Assembly (NCBI GenBank): GCA_937138495.1
Contig: CAKZPE010000021.1
Span: 1 to 64,000, forward strand
DNA length: 64,000 nucleotides
Direction of reading: 5' to 3'
From: an uncultured Oceanospirillaceae bacterium
GTDB taxonomy: Bacteria > Pseudomonadota > Gammaproteobacteria > Pseudomonadales > Balneatricaceae
Below, one piece after another: positions 7,789 through 15,994 of this stretch. Below the pieces are notes generated by a model, which saw nothing but the letters and a program-made list of their open reading frames with translations, was not told where the DNA came from and did no database searches. The number at the start of each line of letters is the position of its first letter. Positions within the stretch are counted from its first letter, which is position 1. The position numbers were made by a program, and so were the translations under genes.

Positions 7789-8223
7789 ATGTCATTGTCT
7801 AATATTTTTGATATTGCCGGTTCAGCCATGAGTGCGCAGACGGTCCGGTTAAATACGACAGCCAGTAATATGGCGAACGCCGACAGTGTCAGCAGCAGTT
7901 ATGGTGAAACATATCGTGCCCGTAAGGCTGTTTTTGAGCTGGGACGTCAGGATGAATTACAGCCGGGTGTGCCGTTAGGTACCCAGGCCGGTCAGGGTGT
8001 TGAAGTTGCGGGTATTGTTGAAAGTGACGCACCGTTACGTCAGGAATACAACCCGAATCACCCCATGGCAAATGAAGAGGGGTATGTGTTTTACCCCAAT
8101 GTAAATGTTGTAGAAGAGATGGCGGACATGATTTCCGCATCTCGCTCGTTTCAGATTAATGCTGAAATTATGAATACTGCGAAGCAGATGACACAGCGTG
8201 TACTGACCCTGGGTCAGGGCTGA
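7789..8223 (+). CDS. flgC: Flagellar proximal rod protein FlgC
   Basis: 144 residues. It has the rod/hook family N-terminal motif (LNTTASNMANADSVSSS, about 22-38) and the C-terminal helix NAEIMNTAKQMTQRVLTLGQG. The central YVFYPNVNVVEEMADMI segment is typical of FlgC. It assembles with FlgB and FlgF into the proximal rod and is exported by the flagellar apparatus. It is second in flgBCDE; a 39-base gap follows before flgD with no visible promoter. Confidence 0.96.
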   Translation: MSLSNIFDIAGSAMSAQTVRLNTTASNMANADSVSSSYGETYRARKAVFELGRQDELQPGVPLGTQAGQGVEVAGIVESDAPLRQEYNPNHPMANEEGYVFYPNVNVVEEMADMISASRSFQINAEIMNTAKQMTQRVLTLGQG

Positions 8224-8262
8224 TAACGTCGGGTTTGCGTGAGAGTTTAGAGGTAATTAATT

Positions 8263-8940
8263 ATGTCTACTATTAATACGAATCAGACAACCAATGTCTA
8301 TGATCAGATTAATGAGGCGAATAAAGCGAAGTCAACGCAGACGTCTCAGACATCCAGCGATAGCGATATGTTTATGCAGCTGATGATTGCTCAGCTGCAG
8401 AATCAGGATCCGACCAGCCCTGCCGAGACGAATGACTTTATGCAACAGATTTCAAGCATGAGTCAGGTTGAAAGTATCAACAACCTAAATGTCACGATGA
8501 ATAATTTGTCGAATTCTCTGTTGTCCAGTCAGTCAGCGTTACAGGCTTCATCAATGGTTGGGCAGAACGTCTATGCCAAGACAGATGTTGCCACTGTTAC
8601 TGCTGATAACAAAGATGTGAAGGGCATTGTTGAGCTGCCCATTTCAACAACGAACCTGCGAGTCAAAATCTTTGACCCGAGCGGTAATGAGATTGAAACC
8701 CTTGATTTGGGTCCCAAAAATGCCGGTGATCTGAACTTTGCATGGAATGCTGGAGATGATGCGGCCTCCGGGGATTACCGGGTTGTTGCAGAAGCGGCAA
8801 CATCTGATGGCTATAAGGCGGTGAACAGTTATCTGGCTTACAACGTCAACAGCGTCACACTTGGGCAGAATGGCGTTGGTATGAAACTGAATACTGACGC
8901 AGGATCCATTGCGTTCAGCGACATCAAACAGATTGGGTAA
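8263..8940 (+). CDS. flgD: Hook cap / assembly scaffold FlgD
   Basis: 225 residues. FlgD caps the growing hook and is lost when the hook is complete. The conserved N-terminus has MFMQLMIAQLQNQDPTSPAE (about 37-56) followed by the FlgD Tudor-like and Ig-like core (LRVKIFDPSGNEIETLDLG, then FAWNAGDDAASGDYRV). The start of the protein is Asn/Thr/Gln-rich and likely disordered, as expected for an export signal. It lies between flgC and flgE in the usual order. Confidence 0.95.
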   Translation: MSTINTNQTTNVYDQINEANKAKSTQTSQTSSDSDMFMQLMIAQLQNQDPTSPAETNDFMQQISSMSQVESINNLNVTMNNLSNSLLSSQSALQASSMVGQNVYAKTDVATVTADNKDVKGIVELPISTTNLRVKIFDPSGNEIETLDLGPKNAGDLNFAWNAGDDAASGDYRVVAEAATSDGYKAVNSYLAYNVNSVTLGQNGVGMKLNTDAGSIAFSDIKQIG

Positions 8941-8955
8941 GGAAGGGGAAGTATC

Positions 8956-11286
8956 ATGGCGGGTTTTAATACTGCAGTTACAGGTTTAAAAGCAGCAACA
9001 ACCGATCTGGATGTCACAGGTAACAACATTGCTAACTCCAGCACCATTGGTTTTAAGTCATCGCGGACGGAGTTTGGTGATATTTATGCCACGGCGGTTG
9101 TTGGGGCTGGTTCCAGTAACGTTGCCGGTTCCGGTGTAATTGTCTCGGATATCGCGCAGGATTTTCAGGCCGGTACCATTGAATTTACCAACAATAACCT
9201 GGATCTGGCGATTAACGGTTCAGGTTTTTTCCAGCTGGATGATGGTCAGGGCGGTGTCACGTATACCCGTGCCGGCGCATTTGAGCTGGATAAAGATGGC
9301 TTTATTGTCTCTAAGTCGGGCAAGCGTTTGCAGGGCTATGGCTTAGATAGCGATGGCAACCGTTTGCCAATCGGTGATCTGGCTGTCACGCAGAAAGAGA
9401 GCCCACCGAAGGCGACTGAAGACATTAATTTATCGTTCAATATTGACGACCGTGCTGATGCCGCTGCGTTGGTGCAGCCGTATGACCGTGATAACCCGGC
9501 GACTTTTACTTACAGCACGACAGTCCGTAGCTTTGACAGTCTGGGTAACGAGCACACCATCAAGTTTAATATGGTAGAGCAGCCACCGATACGGGAAGTT
9601 CAGACGCTGGATTTCAGTGGTGCTACACCGGCAAATCTTTCAGGCGGTACGATTGTTGTCAGCGGTCAGACGATTGATAAAGATGTGCTGCGTACCGGTA
9701 TTGGTCTTGATCCGGATGGTACGCTGGTGGATGGTGATTACCGGTTCCCGGGACAGGTTCAGGCGATGACGATTACTGGCTCTGGTGCAGGTGTAACGGG
9801 TGTGGATATCGCACTTGGTACGCATACTGTAAACCTGACGGGTATTACAACGACCGGTACGAATGCGGATTTAGGTAATCAGATTGAAGCGTCAAAACAG
9901 ACTGTTATTGATGACTACAATACTAACCTGCCGGCCGGTCAGCCGCGTCTGATTAATATCGTGACCGATCCGGATGATTCATCAATCGTGTATTTCCAGT
10001 TTGATGACTCTGAGTCGGCACCTGCGACAAGCATTTCAGGTGCAACGGGCGGGGCCGTGACAGAAACAACGGCAATGAATGATTTTGGCAGTGAAGTTCA
10101 GTCGTTACTGAATGCTGACAGTCGAATTCGTTCTGTTCAGATTGCTGCTGATGGTGAGTCATTGGATATCCGCTTTAAAGCGTCTGCGACGGATGTGGAT
10201 GACATTCAGGTGCGTGATGGTGCGGGTAACTTACTGTCAGATGTCGCGATCACATCAGCAACTCTGTCAGCAAGTGAAACGCATACGTATGCCTTTAACA
10301 GTGCTGCTTTTGCCAGTGGTACGCTTGATGGTTCACCGGCAATCTCAATCGGCGGTGTTACGATTCAGTTAGATACAGCGGATACGCAGGAAACAGTTTC
10401 TTCGAAGATTGATGCTAATCAGGCAGCAATTCTGGATGCTAATCCGGATGTAGCATCAGTGCAGTTTAATACTTCAGGTGAGCTGGTGATTACTTACAAG
10501 CCTGAGTCGGGCAATGTGCCAAACGATGTTCTGGAAGTTGATTTTGGTGACGGTTCTACCACGACACCGGGGAATCAGCCTGTGATGGCTATCTCGACCA
10601 TCGACTCCGGTGACAATTCCTATGAGGGGGTATACCGGATGTATGCTTACCTGAATGGAACCGAGACGCTGGACCTGGGCAAAGCACCGGATCCGGGTGA
10701 GCCAGGTGGTGATTCTGAGCCGGGCCCTATTCTGGTGACGTTTAACCCGACTAACGGTTTATTAAGTTCAGTTAACGGCACGAATGTTCCACTGGGCGGC
10801 ACTGCACCGAATATCTCTATTACAGGGGCAGATCCTGCGGACCCTACAACGATTATTGAGCTGGATATTACGAATACCACCCAGTTTGCGTCTGCTTCTA
10901 TCGTTAAGGCGGCTACGCAGGATGGTTATACCAAGGGTGATCTGATCGGCGTAACTTTCGCTGAAACCGGTGAAATGGTTGCCAGTTTCTCTAATGGTCA
11001 GACTCAGAACTTAGGTGTGGTTGCGTTTGCGACCTTTGAGAACCAGTCAGGCCTGCAGCCAGCAGGTGATACTGAGTGGATAGCAACACTGACATCCGGT
11101 GATGCGATTCTGAACCCGCCGGGCACAGGTCTGAACGGCAGTTTGCGTTCAGCGGCGCTTGAGCAGTCGAACGTTGACCTGTCCAGTGAGTTGGTGCGGC
11201 TGATTGAGGCGCAGCGAAACTTCCAGGCCAACTCGAAGACGCTTGAAACATTGAATACGGTGACGCAGGCGATCCTCCAGATTTAA
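8956..11286 (+). CDS. flgE: Flagellar hook protein FlgE, enlarged
   Basis: 776 residues, nearly twice the enteric length of about 400. The hook subunit core is intact: N-terminal GLKAATTDLDVTGNNIANSS (about 10-29), the hook motif GSGFFQLDDGQGGVTYTRAG (about 87-106), and C-terminal LSSELVRLIEAQRNFQANSK. The extra length lies in the middle (roughly residues 210-560), which is rich in Thr, Asp, Gly and Val and has beta-domain repeats such as AISIGGVTIQLDTADTQE; these would form surface domains on the hook. It is last in flgBCDE, with a GGAAGGGGA ribosome site. A hairpin follows. Confidence 0.95.
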   Translation: MAGFNTAVTGLKAATTDLDVTGNNIANSSTIGFKSSRTEFGDIYATAVVGAGSSNVAGSGVIVSDIAQDFQAGTIEFTNNNLDLAINGSGFFQLDDGQGGVTYTRAGAFELDKDGFIVSKSGKRLQGYGLDSDGNRLPIGDLAVTQKESPPKATEDINLSFNIDDRADAAALVQPYDRDNPATFTYSTTVRSFDSLGNEHTIKFNMVEQPPIREVQTLDFSGATPANLSGGTIVVSGQTIDKDVLRTGIGLDPDGTLVDGDYRFPGQVQAMTITGSGAGVTGVDIALGTHTVNLTGITTTGTNADLGNQIEASKQTVIDDYNTNLPAGQPRLINIVTDPDDSSIVYFQFDDSESAPATSISGATGGAVTETTAMNDFGSEVQSLLNADSRIRSVQIAADGESLDIRFKASATDVDDIQVRDGAGNLLSDVAITSATLSASETHTYAFNSAAFASGTLDGSPAISIGGVTIQLDTADTQETVSSKIDANQAAILDANPDVASVQFNTSGELVITYKPESGNVPNDVLEVDFGDGSTTTPGNQPVMAISTIDSGDNSYEGVYRMYAYLNGTETLDLGKAPDPGEPGGDSEPGPILVTFNPTNGLLSSVNGTNVPLGGTAPNISITGADPADPTTIIELDITNTTQFASASIVKAATQDGYTKGDLIGVTFAETGEMVASFSNGQTQNLGVVAFATFENQSGLQPAGDTEWIATLTSGDAILNPPGTGLNGSLRSAALEQSNVDLSSELVRLIEAQRNFQANSKTLETLNTVTQAILQI

Positions 11287-11306
11287 TTTTCTTCTCATTT
11301 TTAATG

Positions 11307-11331
11307 CCCGACCGGCCTGTGGCCCGTCGGG
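11307..11331 (+). terminator. Hairpin after flgE, probable terminator
   Basis: Stem CCCGACCGGCC / GGCCCGTCGGG with one mismatch and loop TGT. The T tract behind it is interrupted (TATTTGTGTTTTT), so it may only weaken read-through from flgBCDE into flgF, which has its own promoter. Confidence 0.6.
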
Positions 11332-11350
11332 TATTTGTGTTTTTGCTTTC

Positions 11351-11367
11351 TTGGCACATTAATTGCT
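11351..11367 (+). promoter_or_regulatory. Sigma-54 promoter of flgFGHIJ
   Basis: TTGGCACATTAATTGCT is an almost ideal -24/-12 element with exact spacing, 65 bases before the flgF ATG. Confidence 0.93.
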
Positions 11368-11431
11368 TTCTATTATCTATTGAAAAAGCGGCAATGCGTT
11401 TCCGCCTGAGCTGATATGTAGAGAGAGAGTA

Positions 11432-12178
11432 ATGGATAAAGTGCTGTATCTTGCCATGAGTGGCGCGCGGGAAAATATGCGCTCACAGCATGCGCACTCA
11501 AACAACCTTGCTAACGTAAATACTACCGGCTTTAAAACAGATCTGGCTCAGGCCCGGGCAATGCCTGTGTATGGGGAAGGTATGCCGTCCAGAGTGTATG
11601 CCATGAGTGAGCGTCCCGCGACGGATACGACTTCCGGGGTGTTGACGCCTACCGGTCGGGAGCTGGACGTAGCCATTGAGGGTGACGATGGCTGGTTTGC
11701 AGTCATTAATGCTAACGGACAGGAAGTCTATACCCGCTCCGGCGAGTTTGCGATTAATGAGCTAAATCAATTGGTAACGGCGGGCGGAGTGCCTGTGATG
11801 GGTAATGGCGGAATCCCTATTACCTTGCCTGCATTTGAGAAGCTGGATATTGGCGGTGATGGCACCATTACCGTTCAGCCTCTGGGTGAAGGGCCGGAGG
11901 CGTTAGCCGTTGTTGACCGCATCAAACTGGTAAATCCTGACCCCGGCACGTTGTTTAAAGGCCCGGATTCTTTCATGCATAGCGGCAATCCTGTGCCTTT
12001 GCCGCCGGCAAATGATGTCAAAGTGGTTTCCGGTTTTCTGGAAACCAGCAATGTAAATTCCGTTTCTGAACTGACTTCAATTATCTCACTGTCCAGACAG
12101 TATGAGATGCAGGTGAAAATGATGAAGACAGCAGAAGAGAATTCGACTGCTGCGGCACGTATTTTGCAATTGCAGTAA
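11432..12178 (+). CDS. flgF: Flagellar proximal rod protein FlgF
   Basis: 248 residues, the normal length. It starts directly in the rod motif (LAMSGARENMRSQHAHSNNL, about 6-25, then ANVNTTGFK). It has the shared hook/rod core (DDGWFAVINANGQEVYTRSG, about 76-95) and a C-terminal helix ending MKTAEENSTAAARILQLQ. FlgF joins the proximal rod to FlgG. It opens the flgFGHIJ unit behind a sigma-54 promoter; the ribosome site is GAGAGAGAG. A 94-base gap with a weak hairpin separates it from flgG. Confidence 0.95.
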   Translation: MDKVLYLAMSGARENMRSQHAHSNNLANVNTTGFKTDLAQARAMPVYGEGMPSRVYAMSERPATDTTSGVLTPTGRELDVAIEGDDGWFAVINANGQEVYTRSGEFAINELNQLVTAGGVPVMGNGGIPITLPAFEKLDIGGDGTITVQPLGEGPEALAVVDRIKLVNPDPGTLFKGPDSFMHSGNPVPLPPANDVKVVSGFLETSNVNSVSELTSIISLSRQYEMQVKMMKTAEENSTAAARILQLQ

Positions 12179-12272
12179 TACCGGTTAATCAGTGAGTGTT
12201 CGGTAAGCAAGTGTAGCTTTCTGACTAAGAATAAAAAAACAGCGATGACTTAGCTGTTTAGAGAGGTAATAA

Positions 12273-13061
12273 ATGAACAGTGCGTTATTTGTAGCGAAAA
12301 CAGGTTTGTCGGCGCAGGATACATCATTGCGGGTCATCTCCAACAACCTGGCAAACGTGAGTACTGTTGGTTTCAAACGTGACAGGGCAGTGTTTGAAGA
12401 CCTGATGTATCAGACCCAGCGTCAGCCCGGCGCAGAGTCAGCAGAAGGGTCGCAATTGCCTTCCGGTTTACAGCTGGGAACAGGGGTGCGGGTGGTTGGT
12501 ACGCAGAAACTGTTCCAGGAAGGTTCGATTGAAAACACCGGCGATGCATTTGATGTGGCAATCAATGGCCGCCGGGGCTTTTTCCCGGTCACCCTGCCGA
12601 CCGGTGAAACAGGTTATACCCGTCACGGTCAGTGGCAGATTAATTCAGATAACGAACTGGTAACGGCTGAAGGCTTTGTATTACAGCCAGGCATCACGTT
12701 ACCGGCGGAAGTACAGACGCTGACCATTGGTCAGGATGGTCAGGTATCCGTGGTCACCGCAGGTAACACGGCTGCACAGAATATTGGTCAGATACAGCTG
12801 GCTGATTTTGTGAACCCGGCGGGCCTTGAAGCAATTGGTCAGAATATGTTTCTGGAAACCAATGCCAGTGGTGCGCCTATTCTGAATAGCCCGGGAGAAG
12901 GAGGAACAGGTTCGCTTTTGCAGGGATCGTTGGAAGGGTCCAACGTGAATGCTGTGGAAGAGCTGGTTAACCTGATTACCACTCAGCGGGCGTATGAAGT
13001 TAACTCTAAAGTGATTTCCACAGCGGATGAAATGTTGTCCTTCGTGACTCAGCAACTGTAA
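12273..13061 (+). CDS. flgG: Flagellar distal rod protein FlgG
   Basis: 262 residues, very conserved in length. N-terminal rod signature LRVISNNLANVSTVGFKRDR (about 19-38), core DVAINGRRGFFPVTLPTGET (about 95-114), C-terminal VEELVNLITTQRAYEVNSKV. FlgG forms the distal rod that passes the P and L rings and joins the hook. It is exported by the flagellar apparatus. AGAGAGG lies before the ATG. flgH follows 19 bases later. Confidence 0.96.
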   Translation: MNSALFVAKTGLSAQDTSLRVISNNLANVSTVGFKRDRAVFEDLMYQTQRQPGAESAEGSQLPSGLQLGTGVRVVGTQKLFQEGSIENTGDAFDVAINGRRGFFPVTLPTGETGYTRHGQWQINSDNELVTAEGFVLQPGITLPAEVQTLTIGQDGQVSVVTAGNTAAQNIGQIQLADFVNPAGLEAIGQNMFLETNASGAPILNSPGEGGTGSLLQGSLEGSNVNAVEELVNLITTQRAYEVNSKVISTADEMLSFVTQQL

Positions 13062-13080
13062 GTATATTTGGGTGAGTATT

Positions 13081-13755
13081 ATGAATAAGGTTCTTATTCT
13101 TATCGGTTTTGTATTGGTGCTTAGTGGGTGTGTAAATACGCCTCCCAAGCCTGATAACCCGCATTTTGCGCCGATTCGTCCACAAGCATTGAATGCACCT
13201 AAATCGGTGAACGGTTCGATCTTCAGCAGTGCGACCAATATTAATCTTTACGGTGATGGCCGTGCACACCGTGTGGGTGACATTATTACGGTTGTTCTGC
13301 AGGAAAGCACTTCATCTCAGAAGAACAATAAGACTGAAATTGATAAGAGTAATAATCAGACAATTGCACAGCCGACAATTCTGGGGGAAGCCCTGACAAT
13401 TGATGGCAGGCCTTTATCCGCCAGCTTCGGTAACTCCACCACGGACTTCGACGGTGAAGGCAAAGTGAATATGAGTAACAGTCTGTCAGGCAATATCTCG
13501 GTTACCATTCACGAAGTGCTGGCAAACGGCGTGCTGATTGTGAAAGGTGAAAAATGGCTGACCCTGAATCAGGGGGATGAATATATCCGCGTTAGCGGCA
13601 TGATTCGTCCGCAGGACATCAGTGCGGATAATACCGTTAACTCGACTCAGATTGCCGATGCCCGAATCTCTTACAGTGGAACCGGGGCCGTGCATGATTC
13701 AAATACCATGGGCTGGCTGTCGCAGTTCTTCATCGGTCAGTTGTGGCCATTTTAA
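13081..13755 (+). CDS. flgH: Flagellar L-ring lipoprotein FlgH
   Basis: 224 residues from ATG 13081; a GTG nine bases upstream is possible, but GGGTGAG fits the ATG. It opens with a lipoprotein signal peptide ending in the lipobox LVLSGC, so the mature protein begins at a lipidated Cys around residue 17. FlgH forms the outer-membrane ring around the distal rod. Family motifs: [39 protein letters not shown] and the C-terminal [20 protein letters not shown]. The stop lies 14 bases before the flgI ATG. Confidence 0.95.
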   Translation: MNKVLILIGFVLVLSGCVNTPPKPDNPHFAPIRPQALNAPKSVNGSIFSSATNINLYGDGRAHRVGDIITVVLQESTSSQKNNKTEIDKSNNQTIAQPTILGEALTIDGRPLSASFGNSTTDFDGEGKVNMSNSLSGNISVTIHEVLANGVLIVKGEKWLTLNQGDEYIRVSGMIRPQDISADNTVNSTQIADARISYSGTGAVHDSNTMGWLSQFFIGQLWPF

Positions 13756-13769
13756 TCAGGAGAAGACCG

Positions 13770-14861
13770 ATGCTTAAGTCATTCATGGTTGTTGCTGTTT
13801 CGTTTCTGCTGAGCACGGTGGCAGTCGCTGAACGTTTAAAAGATATTTCAACTGTTGCCGGTGTGCGCAGTAACCAGCTGGTTGGCTATGGTCTGGTTGT
13901 GGGTCTGGACGGCACAGGGGATAAAACCACTTTTACCTCTGCGACCTTTAGAAACATGTTGAATAATTTTGGTATCGCGATTCCGCCGAATATTGATCCT
14001 TCGTCTAAGAACATTGCAGCCGTTGCGATTCATACGGATTTACCGCCGTTTTCCAAGCCGGGTCAGGTCATTGATGTCACGGTGTCTACTTTGGGGGATG
14101 CCAAGAGCCTGCGGGGTGGCAGTCTGATTATGTCGCCGCTGAAAGGGGCTGACGGGCAAGTGTATGCGGTTGCGCAGGGCAACCTGGTTGTATCAGGTTT
14201 TGGTGTGGAAGGTGCTGACGGATCCCGTTTATCATTAAACGTCCCCAGCGTTGGCCGTATTCCGGGTGGAGCAACGGTCGAACGGACGGTGCCCAATGCT
14301 TTTGCGCAGGGTGACAGCCTTGTGCTGAACATGAATCATCCTGATTTCACAACGGTGCGTCGGGTATCAGAAACTATTAATAGTTTACTGGGGCCCAATA
14401 TGGCGAAAGCTATCGATGCAACCTCTATCAGGGTGCGCGCGCCACGGGATCCATCTCAGCGGGTTTCATTCCTGTCTGTGCTTGAGAACCTTGAAGTTCA
14501 GCCTGCACAGGAAGTGGCAAAAGTTATCATTAACTCCCGTACCGGTACCATTATCATTGGCCAGAATGTACGGGTATCTCCGGTGGCAATTACGCACGGC
14601 GGTATGACTGTTGCGATCAATGAAAATATCGACGTAAACCAGCCTGACCCGCTCTCGCAGGGTGAAACGGTTGTGACCCCGCGGACCGGTATCGAAGTGG
14701 ATGAAGGCAGCGGGCACATGTTTGAGTTTGCTCCAGGTGCCTCCCTGCAGGACATTGTTGAATCGGTGAATCAGGTGGGCGCGGCTCCCGGCGACCTGAT
14801 GGCCATATTAGAAGCGTTGCGCCAGGCCGGTGCATTAAAAGCAGAGCTGGTGGTGATTTAA
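13770..14861 (+). CDS. flgI: Flagellar P-ring protein FlgI
   Basis: 363 residues from ATG 13770, chosen because CAGGAGA sits just upstream and a signal peptide ([17 protein letters not shown]) follows directly. FlgI forms the periplasmic P ring, with FlgA as its chaperone. Conserved motifs: [70 protein letters not shown] and the C-terminal [20 protein letters not shown]. It lies between flgH and flgJ; the flgI stop is one base before the flgJ ATG. Confidence 0.96.
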   Translation: MLKSFMVVAVSFLLSTVAVAERLKDISTVAGVRSNQLVGYGLVVGLDGTGDKTTFTSATFRNMLNNFGIAIPPNIDPSSKNIAAVAIHTDLPPFSKPGQVIDVTVSTLGDAKSLRGGSLIMSPLKGADGQVYAVAQGNLVVSGFGVEGADGSRLSLNVPSVGRIPGGATVERTVPNAFAQGDSLVLNMNHPDFTTVRRVSETINSLLGPNMAKAIDATSIRVRAPRDPSQRVSFLSVLENLEVQPAQEVAKVIINSRTGTIIIGQNVRVSPVAITHGGMTVAINENIDVNQPDPLSQGETVVTPRTGIEVDEGSGHMFEFAPGASLQDIVESVNQVGAAPGDLMAILEALRQAGALKAELVVI

Positions 14862-14862
14862 A

Positions 14863-15918
14863 ATGAAGACAAATGCCAGCCAGAACGCGCAGCTTTATAC
14901 TGAATTCAATGAAATGAATAAGCTGCGCCAGCAAGCGAAGGATAAAGATCCTGAGGCGTTGCAGGCCGTTGCTGAACAATTTGAACAGCTTTTCATGAAC
15001 ATGATGATGAAAAGCATGCGTCAGGCGAATGACGTTTTCAGTTCTGATAATCCGTTGAATTCTTCCAAGGTGAAGTTTTACCAGGATATGGCGGATACAC
15101 AGTTAACGAAAGATTTGTCTGAATCTGGCGGTATTGGTCTGGCGGACATCATCGTTAAGCAACTTAGCGCTGGCTATGGCATTGAAACCCGTCCGGATAG
15201 TGAAGATTCTGAAGAGGAAACGAATCGTTCGGAATCTGAGCAGCTGCTAAGCCGGGCATTTGACAGCACTGCCAGTGCAGCAGCCTCTGCAATTTTAGGG
15301 CAGGCGCAACAGCGCCCGGCGGCTGAGGCAGCAGAGCCTGCTCCGGCAGTAAGTGACACCGGGAAGGCAGCAACAGTTAATGAAACGCTCCCGGGCCGGT
15401 TTGAAGCCCCTGAGGACTTTGTCGAATCTCTGATGCCTATTGCTGAAAAAGTGGCGGGTGAGCTGGGGGTGGATCCTAAGGTTCTGCTTGCTCAGGCAGC
15501 GCTTGAAACCGGCTGGGGCAAGCATGTAATTCAGCAGGACGGCAGCCGTAGCAGTTATAACCTTTTCAATATTAAAGCAGATTCGCGCTGGCAGGGTGAG
15601 CAGGTTCAGGTCAGTACGCTGGAGTATCGTGACGGTGTTGCTCAGCGGGAGCAAGCCGCTTTCCGGTCATATGATTCTTATGAAGACAGTTTTAATGATT
15701 ATGTGTCCTTCCTGAAAGGGAGTCCCCGTTATCAGGACGCATTACAGCAGGCGGCAAACCCTTTTGCCTATGTGGAGGCCCTGCAGCAGGCCGGTTATGC
15801 CACTGATCCTGAATACTCTAATAAGATTGGACGTATTTATAGCGGTGAGTTAATCAGCCGGGCTGACAATGTTGGCAATTTATCCGCAAGCAGCAGCATA
15901 AATAGCAAAGAAAGTTAA
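14863..15918 (+). CDS. flgJ: Rod cap / peptidoglycan hydrolase FlgJ
   Basis: 351 residues with the two-domain form. The N-terminal rod-binding part (about 20-105; FEQLFMNMMMKSMRQAND and FYQDMADTQLTKDLS) caps rod growth. An acidic, Ala/Pro-rich linker (about 110-185) follows. The C-terminal domain (about 190-335) is a glucosaminidase-type muralytic domain with AQAALETGWGKHV; the likely catalytic Glu is Glu215. It opens a hole in peptidoglycan for the rod and is exported by the flagellar apparatus. The end of the gene contains the -35 of the flgK sigma-28 promoter. Confidence 0.95.
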   Translation: MKTNASQNAQLYTEFNEMNKLRQQAKDKDPEALQAVAEQFEQLFMNMMMKSMRQANDVFSSDNPLNSSKVKFYQDMADTQLTKDLSESGGIGLADIIVKQLSAGYGIETRPDSEDSEEETNRSESEQLLSRAFDSTASAAASAILGQAQQRPAAEAAEPAPAVSDTGKAATVNETLPGRFEAPEDFVESLMPIAEKVAGELGVDPKVLLAQAALETGWGKHVIQQDGSRSSYNLFNIKADSRWQGEQVQVSTLEYRDGVAQREQAAFRSYDSYEDSFNDYVSFLKGSPRYQDALQQAANPFAYVEALQQAGYATDPEYSNKIGRIYSGELISRADNVGNLSASSSINSKES

Positions 15919-15932
15919 CCGTCGGCCGATAA
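15906..15932 (+). promoter_or_regulatory. Sigma-28 (FliA) promoter of flgKL
   Basis: CAAAGAAA, 11 bases, GCCGATAA: the -10 is a perfect consensus and the -35 is weaker (CAAAG core). It overlaps the end of flgJ and lies 62 bases before flgK, so flgKL are late genes although they follow flgFGHIJ. Confidence 0.75.
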
Positions 15933-15994
15933 CCCGGTTTGAGTCAGATGCAGCACCAGAGCGGTGGCACGTTATCCCTGACGAGGAGTTTTAG

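Noticed and set aside
12237..12259. AAACAGC / GCTGTTT hairpin between flgF and flgG
   Set aside because: A 7-bp stem with a 9-base loop and no T run; too weak to call a terminator within an otherwise continuous operon.
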